From: Cylindrotheca closterium
Lineage: Eukaryota > Bacillariophyta > Bacillariophyceae > Bacillariales > Bacillariaceae
DNA: 64,000 bases
Assembly (NCBI GenBank): GCA_933822405.4
Contig: CAKOGP040001736.1
Span: 250,981 to 314,980, forward strand
Reading direction: 5' to 3'
In this document: piece by piece, positions 29,567-40,900 of the stretch
Layout of the letters: every line of letters starts with the position of its first letter
How positions within the stretch are numbered: position 1 is the first letter of the stretch
The notes under the pieces: model-generated
Databases searched by the model: none
What the model was told of the DNA's origin: nothing
What the model saw: the letters and a program-made list of their open reading frames with translations, nothing else
Made by a program: the position numbers and the translations under genes

Positions 29567-31807
29567 ATGCTGGAGCACACAATCACAATGTATGCAAGAA
29601 CGAATACAACAAGAACAGGAAGACACAGAAGAAGAATGAGAACCAAAACCAATACTACATTGATGATGGTTCCCATCATGATGCTGATTCTCAGCACCAT
29701 TGAAGTTACCGCATCCAGCAGTTCCACAGCGCATTCCAACACATTCATTCGGCATCATCATCACCATCCCATGTTCCATCCCAAACCTGACCTTCACCGA
29801 AACCTTGGAACCCGAGGGAATCGACTGCAATGGGGAGACGACGATGCTACGTATGCCGATTACAATCCTGATTACAGCGGAGAAAAGGACGAAGACGGCA
29901 ACCCCATCGTATCTGTCATTGCCGATGGGGAGACCAGCCAGCAGCAGCAAACGGCAAGTCCCACCAGCGATACCGAAACCATCACTGACGAGAATGGAAA
30001 TATCATTTTCAATGGAAGTTCCTGCAAACCTGGAAACAAGCGACCATGTAGTCCTTCAGCCCAACCTTCTGCTGTACCATCGCCAGCACCTACCGAGCCA
30101 ACCACACCTCGACCATCTCTCCTATTGACTTTTCCGCCAACCAAGTCTCCTACGCCCCTACCGACCAAGAATCCTACACCCCCGCCGTCCCTCTTATTGA
30201 CTTTCCCACCAACCAAGTCTCCTACCCAGCTTCCAACTTCTCCACCTACTTGGATCTTGACGAGATCACCAACAAAGGGTCCCACTCTTCCTCCGACTTT
30301 TCCACCAACGAGGATGGCTTCATCGTCACCAACAGTTGGGCCCACCAAAAGTCCGACACCCAATCCAACTAGAGCACCCACAACACCCCCTACACCCGGT
30401 CCTACTCGGGCACCCACTCCCAATCCTACTCCTGTACCAACACTTCCACCAACACCTGGTCCGACTAGAGAGCCTTCGCCATTTCCGACTCCTCATCCGA
30501 CCAAGTTTCCCACTCCAAGTCCCACTGTTGAGGCTTCCATATCCCCGACCAAGCTCCCATCATTGGCTCCGAGTATGGTTCCTACCATGGCCATCCAAAC
30601 CCAAACTGGAATCAATGGCACCCGAGTCACCGAATGCAGTAGTCCTCCCTTGGGTCAAGGAATATCCAACGTGCAACTCTTGGCCTTCAAGTACAATCTC
30701 TACTTGCCCGTTCTTGTGACATTGCCACCAACGACGACGACAGTCCAAGCGGATTCCGTCTCGTCGATTGCTGATGGTACGAACCGATTCCAGGATGCTG
30801 CCGCAATCCTGGAACAGAGGATTCACAATGGACTCGTGGCACAATTCTTGACGTGCAATGGTGAGGTAGACGAGAACGAGGCGGTCATTGCCGAGAATGG
30901 TTTCCGCGTCACTGCCGTCATGTCGGCTCCTACAGATCAAGTCAACATGACTTCCGTGTGCGATACCACCAACGATCCTGTGACGGACACGCCCACCGAA
31001 TGTTTCGAAGTGGTGGCCCAGCTGGCCATGGATGCCTTTTTCCCAACCACCAGACGTCGTCGGCGAGTCCTTCTATTACGAAGGCTCCAACTCACCTTGG
31101 CGGATCCGCAATTCTTGGATTCGGTCGGCGATTATTTGAATACTTCCATGGCGAATGATGAATTCATTGGAACTCGAGATGGTGACGATGACAATGTACC
31201 AGTCGAGGATCGAGCGGTGCAAGTCTCCTTTCAAGGATTCCTCAATGTCTTGAATCAAGACGACGACGATGGAACCACTTCGGGTTCTGGAGTCAGCAAT
31301 GCCGATGGAATCGTTGGGGCAGGATCACCAGGTGGCTCGTCATCGGACAAGGATCGACATGTATTTTTGTTGGGAACTGCCGCCTTTGGTGGAGTTTCCT
31401 TGCTCCTGTTCCTGGTGGCCCTATTTGCCACCCGCCGCAATCGCAACCGCCAGGAGACTTATTTGCGACAATTGGACGACTTGGCGGCCAGTGATCGAGA
31501 CAGCGAGGTATCGTCGCAGGCCAGTCACATTTTGGCCGATGGCAGGGTGCATTTGGTGCGGGACGAAGAGTATGATCGATTCGAAGCGGAGGAAATGGAG
31601 ATTGAGATGGAATTGCCAGCCTCCCATTCCGATGTTCACTTTTGTTCGTCTGCCACTTGCCCCATTTGCAAGCATCGAACCTCGGGACCCATTACCTTTG
31701 TCTCTTCCGCTCTGAGTCAAAAGGACCTTGAGGACCTCAGTCCGCGCAAGCGTTCCCATAGACCAAATGGACGACGATACCAGGCCCCGGATACTGTGAA
31801 TTTGTAA
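29567..31807 (+). CDS. Single-pass surface protein with Pro-Thr repeats
   Basis: 746 aa; the exact start among early ATGs is uncertain (29567, 29588 or 29627). A basic stretch is followed by a hydrophobic signal (LMMVPIMMLILSTIEVTA). Residues about 60-145 are ordinary. Residues about 155-340 are a proline/threonine-rich array built on S-P-T-x-x-P-T units, with the block LLLTFPPTKSPT twice. Diatom surface and frustule-associated proteins commonly carry such repeats. A folded domain follows (about 345-560) with a Cys pair and Arg-rich patch TRRRRRVLLLRRL. A membrane helix lies at about 600-622 (HVFLLGTAAFGGVSLLLFLVALFA). The cytosolic tail includes an acidic-rich part and CSSATCPICKH. A cell-wall/surface role is inferred; the molecular function is unknown. 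Confidence 0.82.
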   Translation: MLEHTITMYARTNTTRTGRHRRRMRTKTNTTLMMVPIMMLILSTIEVTASSSSTAHSNTFIRHHHHHPMFHPKPDLHRNLGTRGNRLQWGDDDATYADYNPDYSGEKDEDGNPIVSVIADGETSQQQQTASPTSDTETITDENGNIIFNGSSCKPGNKRPCSPSAQPSAVPSPAPTEPTTPRPSLLLTFPPTKSPTPLPTKNPTPPPSLLLTFPPTKSPTQLPTSPPTWILTRSPTKGPTLPPTFPPTRMASSSPTVGPTKSPTPNPTRAPTTPPTPGPTRAPTPNPTPVPTLPPTPGPTREPSPFPTPHPTKFPTPSPTVEASISPTKLPSLAPSMVPTMAIQTQTGINGTRVTECSSPPLGQGISNVQLLAFKYNLYLPVLVTLPPTTTTVQADSVSSIADGTNRFQDAAAILEQRIHNGLVAQFLTCNGEVDENEAVIAENGFRVTAVMSAPTDQVNMTSVCDTTNDPVTDTPTECFEVVAQLAMDAFFPTTRRRRRVLLLRRLQLTLADPQFLDSVGDYLNTSMANDEFIGTRDGDDDNVPVEDRAVQVSFQGFLNVLNQDDDDGTTSGSGVSNADGIVGAGSPGGSSSDKDRHVFLLGTAAFGGVSLLLFLVALFATRRNRNRQETYLRQLDDLAASDRDSEVSSQASHILADGRVHLVRDEEYDRFEAEEMEIEMELPASHSDVHFCSSATCPICKHRTSGPITFVSSALSQKDLEDLSPRKRSHRPNGRRYQAPDTVNL

Positions 31808-32017
31808 AATGAATAATAACAACAGCAGGAGCAATAGCTTCTGCAAGTAATAATAATAATAATAATAATAATAATGCTAAATGTACATTTTCAATGGTTG
31901 TTATTAAAATTCCATCAAGAGGATGCTAGTCAATTACATTTACCATGCTAGACTAACATATTCTCAGTCACTCACTCACTTGTCCCTATCAGTCTCCTTT
32001 CTGCAAAAGTATAGTGT
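31808..32017. other. Convergent intergenic region
   Basis: 210 bp between the PT-repeat gene stop and the stop of the UBL-PUB gene. Only a TAA triplet run stands out. Confidence 0.5.
31848..31874. repeat. TAA trinucleotide repeat
   Basis: Nine TAA units lie just after the stop of the PT-repeat gene. Confidence 0.85.
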
Positions 32018-33443
32018 CTACTGATTGTCTTGAAGAGACCGTCGAATCGCCTCGGCAATCATTTCCTCTTCGGTTTGCGCTTGATCATTTCCACCACCAC
32101 CACCACCGCCGCCGCCAGTAGCATTATTACTGTTGTTGTTGGCATTGGCATTATTGTTCATGGGAGGCATTCCACCACCCATTCCCGCCCCAAGGCCGCC
32201 ACCAAAGCCACCGGGCATGCCACCGCCACCCATACCTGCAAGGGCGCCCATGCCACCACTTTGCATGGCAGCTTCCATTTGAGCTCTCGTGGTTGGGTCA
32301 TTCATCAATTGAGCCATTTGATTCATCATGGCTGGATTACTAGCAAGAGTCTGAAAGGTTTGTCGAACATGAGGTGGAATGTTGGGATCGTTTTGAATCA
32401 TTTGTTGGACCATTGGGTTCTGAATGAGATGATATGATATGATATAATATAATATGAAAAGGGGGAAATAATTAGTTTTGGTTTCCATTTGTTTCCTTTC
32501 TTTGCTCTCATACGATAGTAAGATAGTAAGATATAGATTGACGTACCTGCAACATTTGTTGCATTGCTTGTGGATTGGACATGAGGTTGCGAGCGGCAGC
32601 TTGTGCCATTGGATTGTTCATACCACCGGGGGGCATGGCACCCAAACCAGGCATGCCACCAGCAGCACCAAATCCACCAGCAGCTCCACCTGGGGCGGCC
32701 ATGCCAAATGGATTGGCATTATTCGATGGTGTTGCGGCAGCAGCATCGGAAACACGTTTGGCCGCCACCACTGCCGCTTCCACATTGGCCTTGGCCTGTT
32801 GCAAGGCAGGCCAAGCTTCTGGGCTTGCCGGCAAGAGATAAATTTGAGTCCCCGCCTCGTCGGTAGTCTGAGTAAATCCGACGGCCAGCATGGCCTGTCG
32901 GCCACCGACCAAGTTTCCCAACCTCTTTCCAAAGGCGGCATTGTGCACCTTGACCTTGCGGTATTTTTCTTCCATGGGATTGGAAATGATATTTTCTAGA
33001 ACCTTATTGAGCGTTGAAACCGCCGTAGTATAGACTTGACTGGACGCAGCATTCGTTCGGAGCAGGTTCAGGGCAGCTTGCAAGGGATCTGCAGCTGGAG
33101 CTGGTGGTGCGGCGGAAGATGCAGCTGCTGCCATGGACACAGAGGGTGCCGATACTGCAGCAGCTGGGGTGGCAGTAAAATCAACAGAAGCATCAGAAGA
33201 TGGTTTTCCCATGCAATGCAACACACAATCTTGTTCCAGTTTGTACTCTTGGACAACATCTTGTTCTGCATCGTCCTTAATCATTTTGCCCCGAAAGATG
33301 AGACGCAATTGACTCAATGGAATCTTTGTACCCGTGGCCACCAGGGTACGTAGCTGGGTGGGCGTTGTCTTCCCCTCGATGGTGATGGGAACACGCTTGC
33401 CATTTTCAGCAGTGACGGAACAATGGACGGTCAAGGAAGTCAT
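32018..33443 (-). CDS. UBL-PUB-STI1-UIM ubiquitin adaptor (two exons)
   Basis: Exons 33443-32547 and 32419-32018 (minus strand); intron 32420-32546 (127 nt, donor GTACGT, acceptor TTCAG). The join reads QQMLQ-NPMVQQM and keeps the STI1 repeat, giving 432 aa. A ubiquitin-like domain occupies about residues 1-77 (SLTVHCSVTAENGKRVPI; LSQLRLIFRGK). An Ala/Pro linker follows, then a PUB-like fold at about 131-204 (NPMEEKYRKVKVHNAAFGKR; VGFTQ...YLLP). A Gly/Met-rich part has STI1-like NP-MxQ repeats (about 276-350), then poly-Gly/Asn. The last 16 residues form a UIM (EEEMIAEAIRRSL). PUB domains bind p97/Cdc48 tails, and UBL/UIM bind proteasome or ubiquitin, so it is probably a shuttle. It overlaps no other gene. 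Confidence 0.86.
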
Positions 33444-33895
33444 TGTTGTTGTTGTTGTTGTTGAACTTTGGTTTTCAATTGTTGCGGTGTTCAGGCGAAT
33501 ATTAAAATTGGTTTTCTAGCAGAGATATTTTGGTATCTGTGTGTTTCTAGAAGGGTATTTGATCTAACTGAAGCAATGATTTGGTATGCCTACGTGTATA
33601 ATATATAAAACACAACAAAAGCTTTCGTCAAATAAGATGAAACAACAAGGTGGCTTTTTGTTTGATCTTGTTTTTCTTATTGTCTTTGACTTTTCGCTTC
33701 GATTTCGTTCGATGAAGTCGGAACGTGCGATGCCCAGACGTGTGTGCTTGACTGGAATGAACGTGCGACTTGGAGAAATCGACCATATTTTGAAGTGAAG
33801 AACAATAAGATCATTCCATCATATATTCTACCGGTAGGAGGTGTATCTTATATACTTTCTATTCCAACAATGCTGTCATTGGAACTTGTTAAATT
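33444..33895. other. Intergenic region upstream of the UBL-PUB gene
   Basis: It begins with a GTT/AAC triplet run directly at the ATG (about 33444-33461), which would make an AAC-rich 5' leader on the minus strand. Otherwise it is AT-rich, with a TACCGGTA-like motif near 33829. No gene was seen. Confidence 0.5.
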
Positions 33896-35774
33896 TTATT
33901 TCTTAAAAAATAAAATAGCAGATTTCGGACCCACGCCTCCACAATGGGTATGGACCAATCCAGCCGCAATGGTTGCCATCTTGTCGGCCTGTTCCCGCGT
34001 CGGAGCTTCCGCATACACTCGTACCACATTTTCGGTACCACTGGCCCGACAAAAGGTTCTACTCCCGGGAATATCCGACATGAGTTGATCCAATGCTGGT
34101 TGCAAGGTAGTTGGCTGGAGACATTTCGTTTCGTTGTCATTGCATTGGACGACCGAACGATCCTTCACTTGGACCTTGAGCTGTCGACTGGGAAGATCTG
34201 TGTATAGCTTGGTCGCCCAATCTTGGACCGTCCATTCAAAATGTTGCAAGAGTGCATCGACCAAGAGCAAATCCGACACGGCGTCTCCCACGGCTGGATT
34301 GATCAAACGCGGCAAAATCTCCAAGGCGGGGCAGATGGATTTGGCTTGACTGGCAAACTCGTGATAGGCCTGGGAGAAGACCACTGTGCCGTGTCCATTG
34401 GCTTCAAAGTAGATTCCGATATCGAATTCCAAGGCGGCATGGTGCAAGTGCTTGACTCCAGTCTTGGTAATCACCACAGGAACTTTCAAGTTTTTCTGTG
34501 ATAACAACCAATTGAAGTTGTCATCACCACCATGGTAGAAAGTATCAAAATAGATGAACAAGTAGAATAAAAATGTGAGCACCACCCAAATCTATATTGT
34601 ACTGACATGACAAATATCAAATTACCCTGTTACGTACCTCCAGGTATTGCGTCGATGCCCCATTGGCATAGGCTGTTTGAACCACTCCCATGGACACCTT
34701 GGGCAATTTTGGATTTCCGCCGTATGCCTTGGATAGTTCTGCTTGAAAGAACTTTCCAATCAAAACGGCAATCTTGTCTCCATCCAACAAGGATCCAAGT
34801 TCATTGCTAGAGGATGCCGCAAAAAAGACAATTCGATCAGCGTCTCCGTCCACACTACAGCAATAGGATTTTGCAGCATCCTGACCCGTTTTCGAATACC
34901 AGGTAGGAGGTTTCAATTGCTTTTGAACATGTTCCGAGCCACAATTGGTATTCAGCGGACCTTCCCCAGGTTCGTTGCAGGGAACCAGAAATGGTTTGCA
35001 AGTTGTCAGATTTCCTCGGATGGTAATTTCACTCAAGACTTCTTGGACTGCCTTGTAGCCTACCCCACAGGCACAATCTACCAACAGTGGAGTCGATCTG
35101 TCTCCTGTTATCGCACAAGGTGCCACGACGTTGCACAATTCCAAATAGGCACTGCCCATGGCTTGACAATAACCAGCTCGTGAAGGACAGGGTGGAATGC
35201 TGGCAGGAAGATAGGCTTTCGCATTGGAATGGAGGACAATGTGGTGCAGCATGGGCGTTGTCAAGACCCCGTGATTGATCACCGTCACACCCATGGCTTG
35301 AGCTCCCTTGATGAAAAGACTGGTCAAGCGTTCCGAATGACTGCGGGTGTCATATCCCACATGAAACTTGGCAGTGGATCGAAAATCAAACCCCTTTAGG
35401 TGAGTATTCTGAAAGAGATCCAAGTCACGTTGATTGACAATGGCCACTAGCGTTTCTTCTAGATGTGGTGGAATCATGCTTCCGTCTGGATTGGAAAGTT
35501 TGACGCCATTGTAAGATTCGTCATTGTGCGAGGCTGTGATCATGACTCCCATGTCTTGTTGTGGTTGTTGGTTTGTGTTTGTGTTTGTTTTTGTGTTTTG
35601 GAACAATTCATATTGCAAGATAGCGGACGCAATTCCAACCCTCAGCATAATTCCATCCATGTGTTCCACCTTGAATCGAAATCCAGCCGTTCCATAGCCG
35701 TATTCTGTGGATTCGTCCAGCAGAGGATGCTGTTGCATCGTCTCGATGATTTGTTCCGGTGGGATAGTGGTCAT
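33896..35774 (-). CDS. PGM3: Phosphoacetylglucosamine mutase (two exons)
   Basis: Exons 35774-34638 and 34495-33896 (minus strand); intron 34496-34637 (142 nt, donor GTACGT, acceptor CACAG). The join gives STQYLE-KNLKVPVVITKTGVK, exactly where family members are continuous; product 578 aa. It belongs to the alpha-D-phosphohexomutase superfamily. The phosphoserine loop is VMITASHNDES (about 74-84), with Ser instead of the usual S/T-S-H-N-P proline region, as in this subfamily. The metal loop is SVDGDADRIVFF (about 308-319), the sugar loop EANGHGT (about 409), and the phosphate loop RASGTENVVRVYAEA (about 530). It converts GlcNAc-6-phosphate to GlcNAc-1-phosphate on the route to UDP-GlcNAc, used for chitin, glycans and GPI anchors. 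The gene symbol is by homology. Confidence 0.94.
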
Positions 35775-36212
35775 TTGTACAATGTTTTATGCGATATTCT
35801 TTCCTCTGACTTGAGATTGCTTCAGATGATGATTGAATGCGATGGGTATGATAGTTATGTGACGAGCTTGTGGTTGGATCTATGCAATGCTTCTCAGGTA
35901 TTGTAGTAGTGTTATGATGCTTATAATGCGTGTGCGCGGTATAGTGGTGTAATGATTTTTGGAAAAGGACATTGTGATGACTGACTCATCCGATCCCAAA
36001 GAAGGGCTCAGGCAGAAAAATATTGCCGTTTGCCACAGTTTAGTTTGATCCTGCATGTACCGGTATTAAAATTGTAAACACACTTTATGCAGTATTGTCA
36101 AAAGACTCACCGTTTTCCACAGCTGTGTCAGGTACCGGTACACTACATAGTACATAGTGATCCTGATTGAGACAACAAGATCAAGAACCACGAGCACATA
36201 CTACTAACGAGG

Positions 36213-36245
<33 letters not shown>

Positions 36246-36541
36246 ACTTTGCTCGTCCTATAGTAGTGTGATTCGTGTCGAAAACAAGATTCTTTTCATG
36301 GTGTAAAGAGGACAGATCAAAGCAGTACTGTACGGTATAAAATCAAAGCAAATACACATACTACTGTACAATCTGGTACGAGAAAAGAGGGTAATTCGAC
36401 TCATCAGAACAACAATAACGCTAAAGCAGTACGTTTCTCATCGCTGATGATGCTTATTTTTTAACGAAGACAACAATAATAACAATATTAATAACAATAA
36501 CCCATAAATATATACTTGGTCAAACATAAAATATAATCAAC
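35775..36541. other. Divergent intergenic region with CAG repeat
   Basis: It lies between the mutase gene and the CRAL-TRIO-like gene. It holds a (CAG)10 tract and several ACCGGTA-type motifs (near 36058 and 36131). No gene was seen. Confidence 0.5.
36214..36243. repeat. (CAG)10 trinucleotide repeat
   Basis: Ten perfect CAG units in DNA upstream of the gene at 36542. There is no supported open frame through it. Confidence 0.9.
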
Positions 36542-37879
36542 ATGCAACAAAAGACCACGAGTGGCAATAATGTCATTTGGAATTTCTTTACACCCAGTTC
36601 CTCGGTGGTTTCTCAGTATTATTCTTCCAATAATACACAGAATACTCCCAAATGTACCAAAGAAGAGATTGATTCTTTCTTGGCACAATCGATAACGAGT
36701 CTCACGTTTCAAGAGCGAGAAGCAGCCTATGAAGAACTGCATGGAATTGTCTCTGCCAATGAAGAAACAATTGAACGAATCAGTCAATGGCTAAGAAGCT
36801 TTGAAACCTATCTGAATACCGTCCATACGGTCGGGTCAGCCTATGAAGTAGCAGAAGCGATGGACCGATCCTATGTTACGGCACAAGAATTCCGGATGAT
36901 GTTTCTCAGGGCAGATCGATACAATATAGAAAAGGCGGTCCACCGGATGATCAAGTTTATGGAAATTAAGAAAACATTGTTTGGCGTCGGCAAATTGGTA
37001 CAAACGATTACACTGCAGGACCTAAATGACGATGATATTGCTTGCCTTCGAAATGGGAGTGTGCAGATTGCTCCCGTCCAAGATATTGCGGGGCGGCAAA
37101 TATTGGTAGGAATTCCCTGCCTGAGGCAATACAAATCCATGGAATCGGAATTGAGAGCTCGCTATTATGTAATCATGACACTGGTCGAAAGAGAAGAAAC
37201 CCAAATCCATGGGGCGATCGGAATCTGGTATGCCGTCGCTCCATCCAACAGTCCAGCAACCGAACAGAAGTATGGATCCAACAGCGGATTGCTCTGGACC
37301 CTACCGATCCATTGGGCGGCAGCACACTTTTGCTGTGACTCGTTCTTGGCCTATGTCTTTTCGTCTGCTGGAATTTTATTGTCGAATGCTGCGCATCGCA
37401 TTCGAGTGCATTATGGAGATCACAGCAAATGTCATCGCCAACTGTTGACGTTTGGGATCCCAAGAGAGGGAATTCCACTGAATGATAAAATGGAAGCATT
37501 GCTGGAGGCACATGAACAATGGTTTGAATCACGCAAGGAACAGGAACTTATTATGGTGGCTACCAACGAAGCACGAGCGCAGTCCCCATTTTCCATTCAA
37601 GTCCGACCGGAAGATGTTTTGTTTGGAAGAGGAAGAGGAGTTCACGAACATCAAGGCAATGTCAAGTTGCGATATTTGATTGCTTCCCATCAAGATGCCT
37701 ACAACAAGGCACCCATTACAGAACGGACGGAAATTGCTCTTGGGATTGTAGGACAGATCAAAAAACGGGGTGGGCGGTTCCTCAAGAATGAGGCGGAAGA
37801 TTGGATCGAAGCATCGACCAAGGAATCCAGAGCGAAAATTACAATGGCATTTCGAAGTAAACGGAAAACAAAAGGTTGA
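36542..37879 (+). CDS. CRAL-TRIO-like N-terminus fused to DUF6824-like domain
   Basis: 445 aa, single exon. After a Ser/Asn-rich start, residues about 45-100 contain helices with EEIDSFLAQSITSLTFQER. Residues about 110-150 carry FLRADRYNIEKAVHRMIKFM, which has the pattern of the CRAL-TRIO N-terminal helices (FLRA...D...A). A central region with GRQILVGIPCL and a helical GILLSNAAHRIRVHYGDHS could be the lipid-binding (SEC14-like) domain, but it is divergent. Residues about 357-442 match the diatom DUF6824-type domain: DVLFGRGRG-x-x-x-H-x-GN-x-x-L, then GGRFLKNEAEDWIEAS and a basic end (AFRSKRKTKG). The domain's role is unknown. The combination suggests lipid binding linked to a regulatory domain. 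Confidence 0.78.
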   Translation: MQQKTTSGNNVIWNFFTPSSSVVSQYYSSNNTQNTPKCTKEEIDSFLAQSITSLTFQEREAAYEELHGIVSANEETIERISQWLRSFETYLNTVHTVGSAYEVAEAMDRSYVTAQEFRMMFLRADRYNIEKAVHRMIKFMEIKKTLFGVGKLVQTITLQDLNDDDIACLRNGSVQIAPVQDIAGRQILVGIPCLRQYKSMESELRARYYVIMTLVEREETQIHGAIGIWYAVAPSNSPATEQKYGSNSGLLWTLPIHWAAAHFCCDSFLAYVFSSAGILLSNAAHRIRVHYGDHSKCHRQLLTFGIPREGIPLNDKMEALLEAHEQWFESRKEQELIMVATNEARAQSPFSIQVRPEDVLFGRGRGVHEHQGNVKLRYLIASHQDAYNKAPITERTEIALGIVGQIKKRGGRFLKNEAEDWIEASTKESRAKITMAFRSKRKTKG

Positions 37880-37925
37880 TGAAAATATCAGGGATACTTA
37901 TATTTTTAGAATGCCGGGCCGGACG

Positions 37926-40900
37926 TCAACAACTACGAGTTTCGGAAGAGTGGGCTCGTCGTCTCAGTTCTCGTGCCAAGGTTTCCCCAGTGGCTTCTAC
38001 CATTGTATGGAAGGTCCCATTTGTCTCAAGTAATTCAGCGGGCGATCCTGATTCCTGCAGCTGTCCGCTACCCAGAACCAAGACGTGGTCATCTTCAATG
38101 ACGGTATCAAGCCGATGAGCAATTTTTATTATGGTGGCCTCGGTGTAGGCTTCATTCAATGTTTGGTGCAATAATTCATCGGTGTCTTTGTCCACCGAGG
38201 CTGTCGCTTCATCAAGCACTAAAATCTTGTTCTGTTTCAAGATGGCTCGAGCAAGGCAAAGAAGTTGTCTCTCGCCGACGGAAAAGTTGGATCCACCTTC
38301 GGAAACCATCGAGGAGACTCCATCTGGCAATTTCGCCATGGCCTCGGTCATGTGAACGCGGTCAAGCGCTTGCGCAATTGCCTCATCCGAGTAAACCCCA
38401 AACAAATCCAAGTTTTCTCGCACGGTGCAGCCACCAAAGAGGGTTGGCATTTGTGGAATGACAGAAATAGACTTTCGCAGGCGATGAAGGCCAACAGTTG
38501 AAATATCGACTCCGTCAATTGTGATGGAACCATTTTCCGCTTCCAGCAGTCGGAACAAAGTTTGGACCAGAGTGCTTTTTCCGCTACCGGTTCTTCCAAC
38601 CACACCGACACGAGCGCCAGAGGGAATTGAAAATGATAACTTATTCAGAGCCAGGGGTAAGGACTCGCGATATCTGATGGATAGATCATGAGCTTGAATG
38701 GAGCCATTGTCAGGCCATGCAGTTGCTAGTTTCTTATCGTCATCCTTATTTAGAGGTGCTTCTGGAGGCAAGCTGCCAAACTCGAGGACTCGTTCCACCG
38801 CAACCATTTGATTAACAATCTCGGCACTCTGTCGAACAATCCACGGAAAGTTGGTCGTCGCAATTTGCAACAGAATTGTTAGTGCAAGTCCCAGGACTGC
38901 TGGGTTCACATCAAACCACCCTTGTTCATGAAATAATACGGCCAAAATGCTGGCGGTGGCCATGAGGGTAAACGAGAGGATATCCATTCGAGTGGCGAAC
39001 CAACGGGATGCAGCCACAAACGAAAAGAAGGCTCGTGTATGCGCATCATGGGCAGCCTCGAAGTTAGACTTGAAGTACTCGGAGCAACCATTCGCTCGAA
39101 TGGTGGACATGCCATGCAGCGATTCACCAATCATGGCAAATATGGGAGACCGAGCAATTCCTTCGATTCTCTTCAATTCTCGAGTAGTTTTCACAAAAGT
39201 GGATCGTAGTGTGATAAAGTAGAATAGCAATGGGGGAAGGGCCACCAATATAAAAGGTAGAACTACACTTGCCGTGACCACACCGCCAATGACCATGAAG
39301 AATCCCACCGAAAAGTCATATATGGTCAGTGGCAAGGTCTCGTCGGATATCCCAACGTCGGCCGAGAAGCGATTTAGAACTCGTCCCAATGGATTAGTAT
39401 CAAAGAATACGATTTTGGATCTTAGGACCGAATTCAACATTTGGTCATGAAGCCGTTTCGATGCTCCAATCAGTAGATGAAACGTCATTTGAGCCCGTGT
39501 AATGGACAAGAATATCACAGCTGCAGTCATTCCCAGTATAACTGATAGCCAATATCCAGTATTCTGCGAGTCGCTCGATGCTTCGGCCCAACTACCAACT
39601 TCCACAATCAATACTAGGAGCGTGCTCTGAGTGATCGCAAAGAACAAGAAGAAAAATAGTAGAGTCGATGTTCCTCCCAATGCTTTCCCATAAGCTGACC
39701 ATGTCTTCCATTTCACAATTCCAGTGCCACGCGTTTCCTTTTGCTCCTCAGCTTGTTTTCCAACTGGCATTTCGTTCGTCTCCAAAGCTATCACTTCATT
39801 TTCCGGCTTGGATGATCGGAACTCGTCAGCTAACCTCGAATGTTCCGAATCCAAGGGACCATTCCAGGTGACAGACCCACCATCCAACATAATGCAATCA
39901 TCGTTTGGTCCAACGTGCTGTTTTTCATGGGTGGCCATGATGATGCATTTGCCTTGCTTCGTTCCAAGTTCTTGAATAGCGTTTTGATAAATCAATCTGG
40001 ATAGGGTGGAATCAATAGCACTTAATGGATCGTCCAGAAGCAATACCTGTGCATCTCGATAAAAGGCCCGTGCCAAACCGATTCGCGCTCTTTGGCCACC
40101 ACTAATTTGGATTCCACGATCTCCAACAATGGTAGTATCACCATTTTGAAACTCTTGGAGGTCTTGACGTAGACCGCAGGCATCCACTACCTTTTGGTAC
40201 CAATCTTTGTCCCATTTTTTCCCCATGACGATGTTGTCGCGGATGGACCCATTCATAATCCATGGATCTTGTGCCGTATAGGCTAATGAAGAGAAGTTGC
40301 GTTCGATTGAGCCGCTTTGGAGATACAATTCTCCAGCCAAAGCTTGGATCAATGCACTCTTACCACAACCAACCTTCCCCATGATGCAGTAAAGATTTCC
40401 GGCGTCAAATGATAAGGTAATGCTGTGCAGTGCAACTGTGGACGACTTCGAGTCGGCAAGTGCATTGCCATTCGCAGCTGGTACCTCCCAGTCAAATGAA
40501 GCATTCTTCAGGGAAAGAATTGTACCTCCGCTACCGTCTGGCACAGCTTGTCTCTCCCCTGGATCATTTTCGGGCAATTCCAGGAACTCTTGAATCCGTT
40601 TGCATGACACGTAGCATTCCGATAGGGTCATGACCGCATTGGGAATTTGCTTCGTCAGCGTCAAGTGCAGGATATTCGACAAGGTCAATGTTGTATACAC
40701 TTTTCGTGGTGTCAGTGGTTCCTCCAACACAAATACTTGGACCATGAAAATTGCCACAGCGACCACAATGCTCGAAAAGTAGTAAATCGCGTCATTCAAA
40801 GCCTTGTAAGAGCTAGCTGCCCGTAGCTTAGCCGTCTCTTTGGCTCGTAAAGCTGCAATCCGTTTTTGAAATTCCATTTCCCAGCCATTCATTTTCATAA

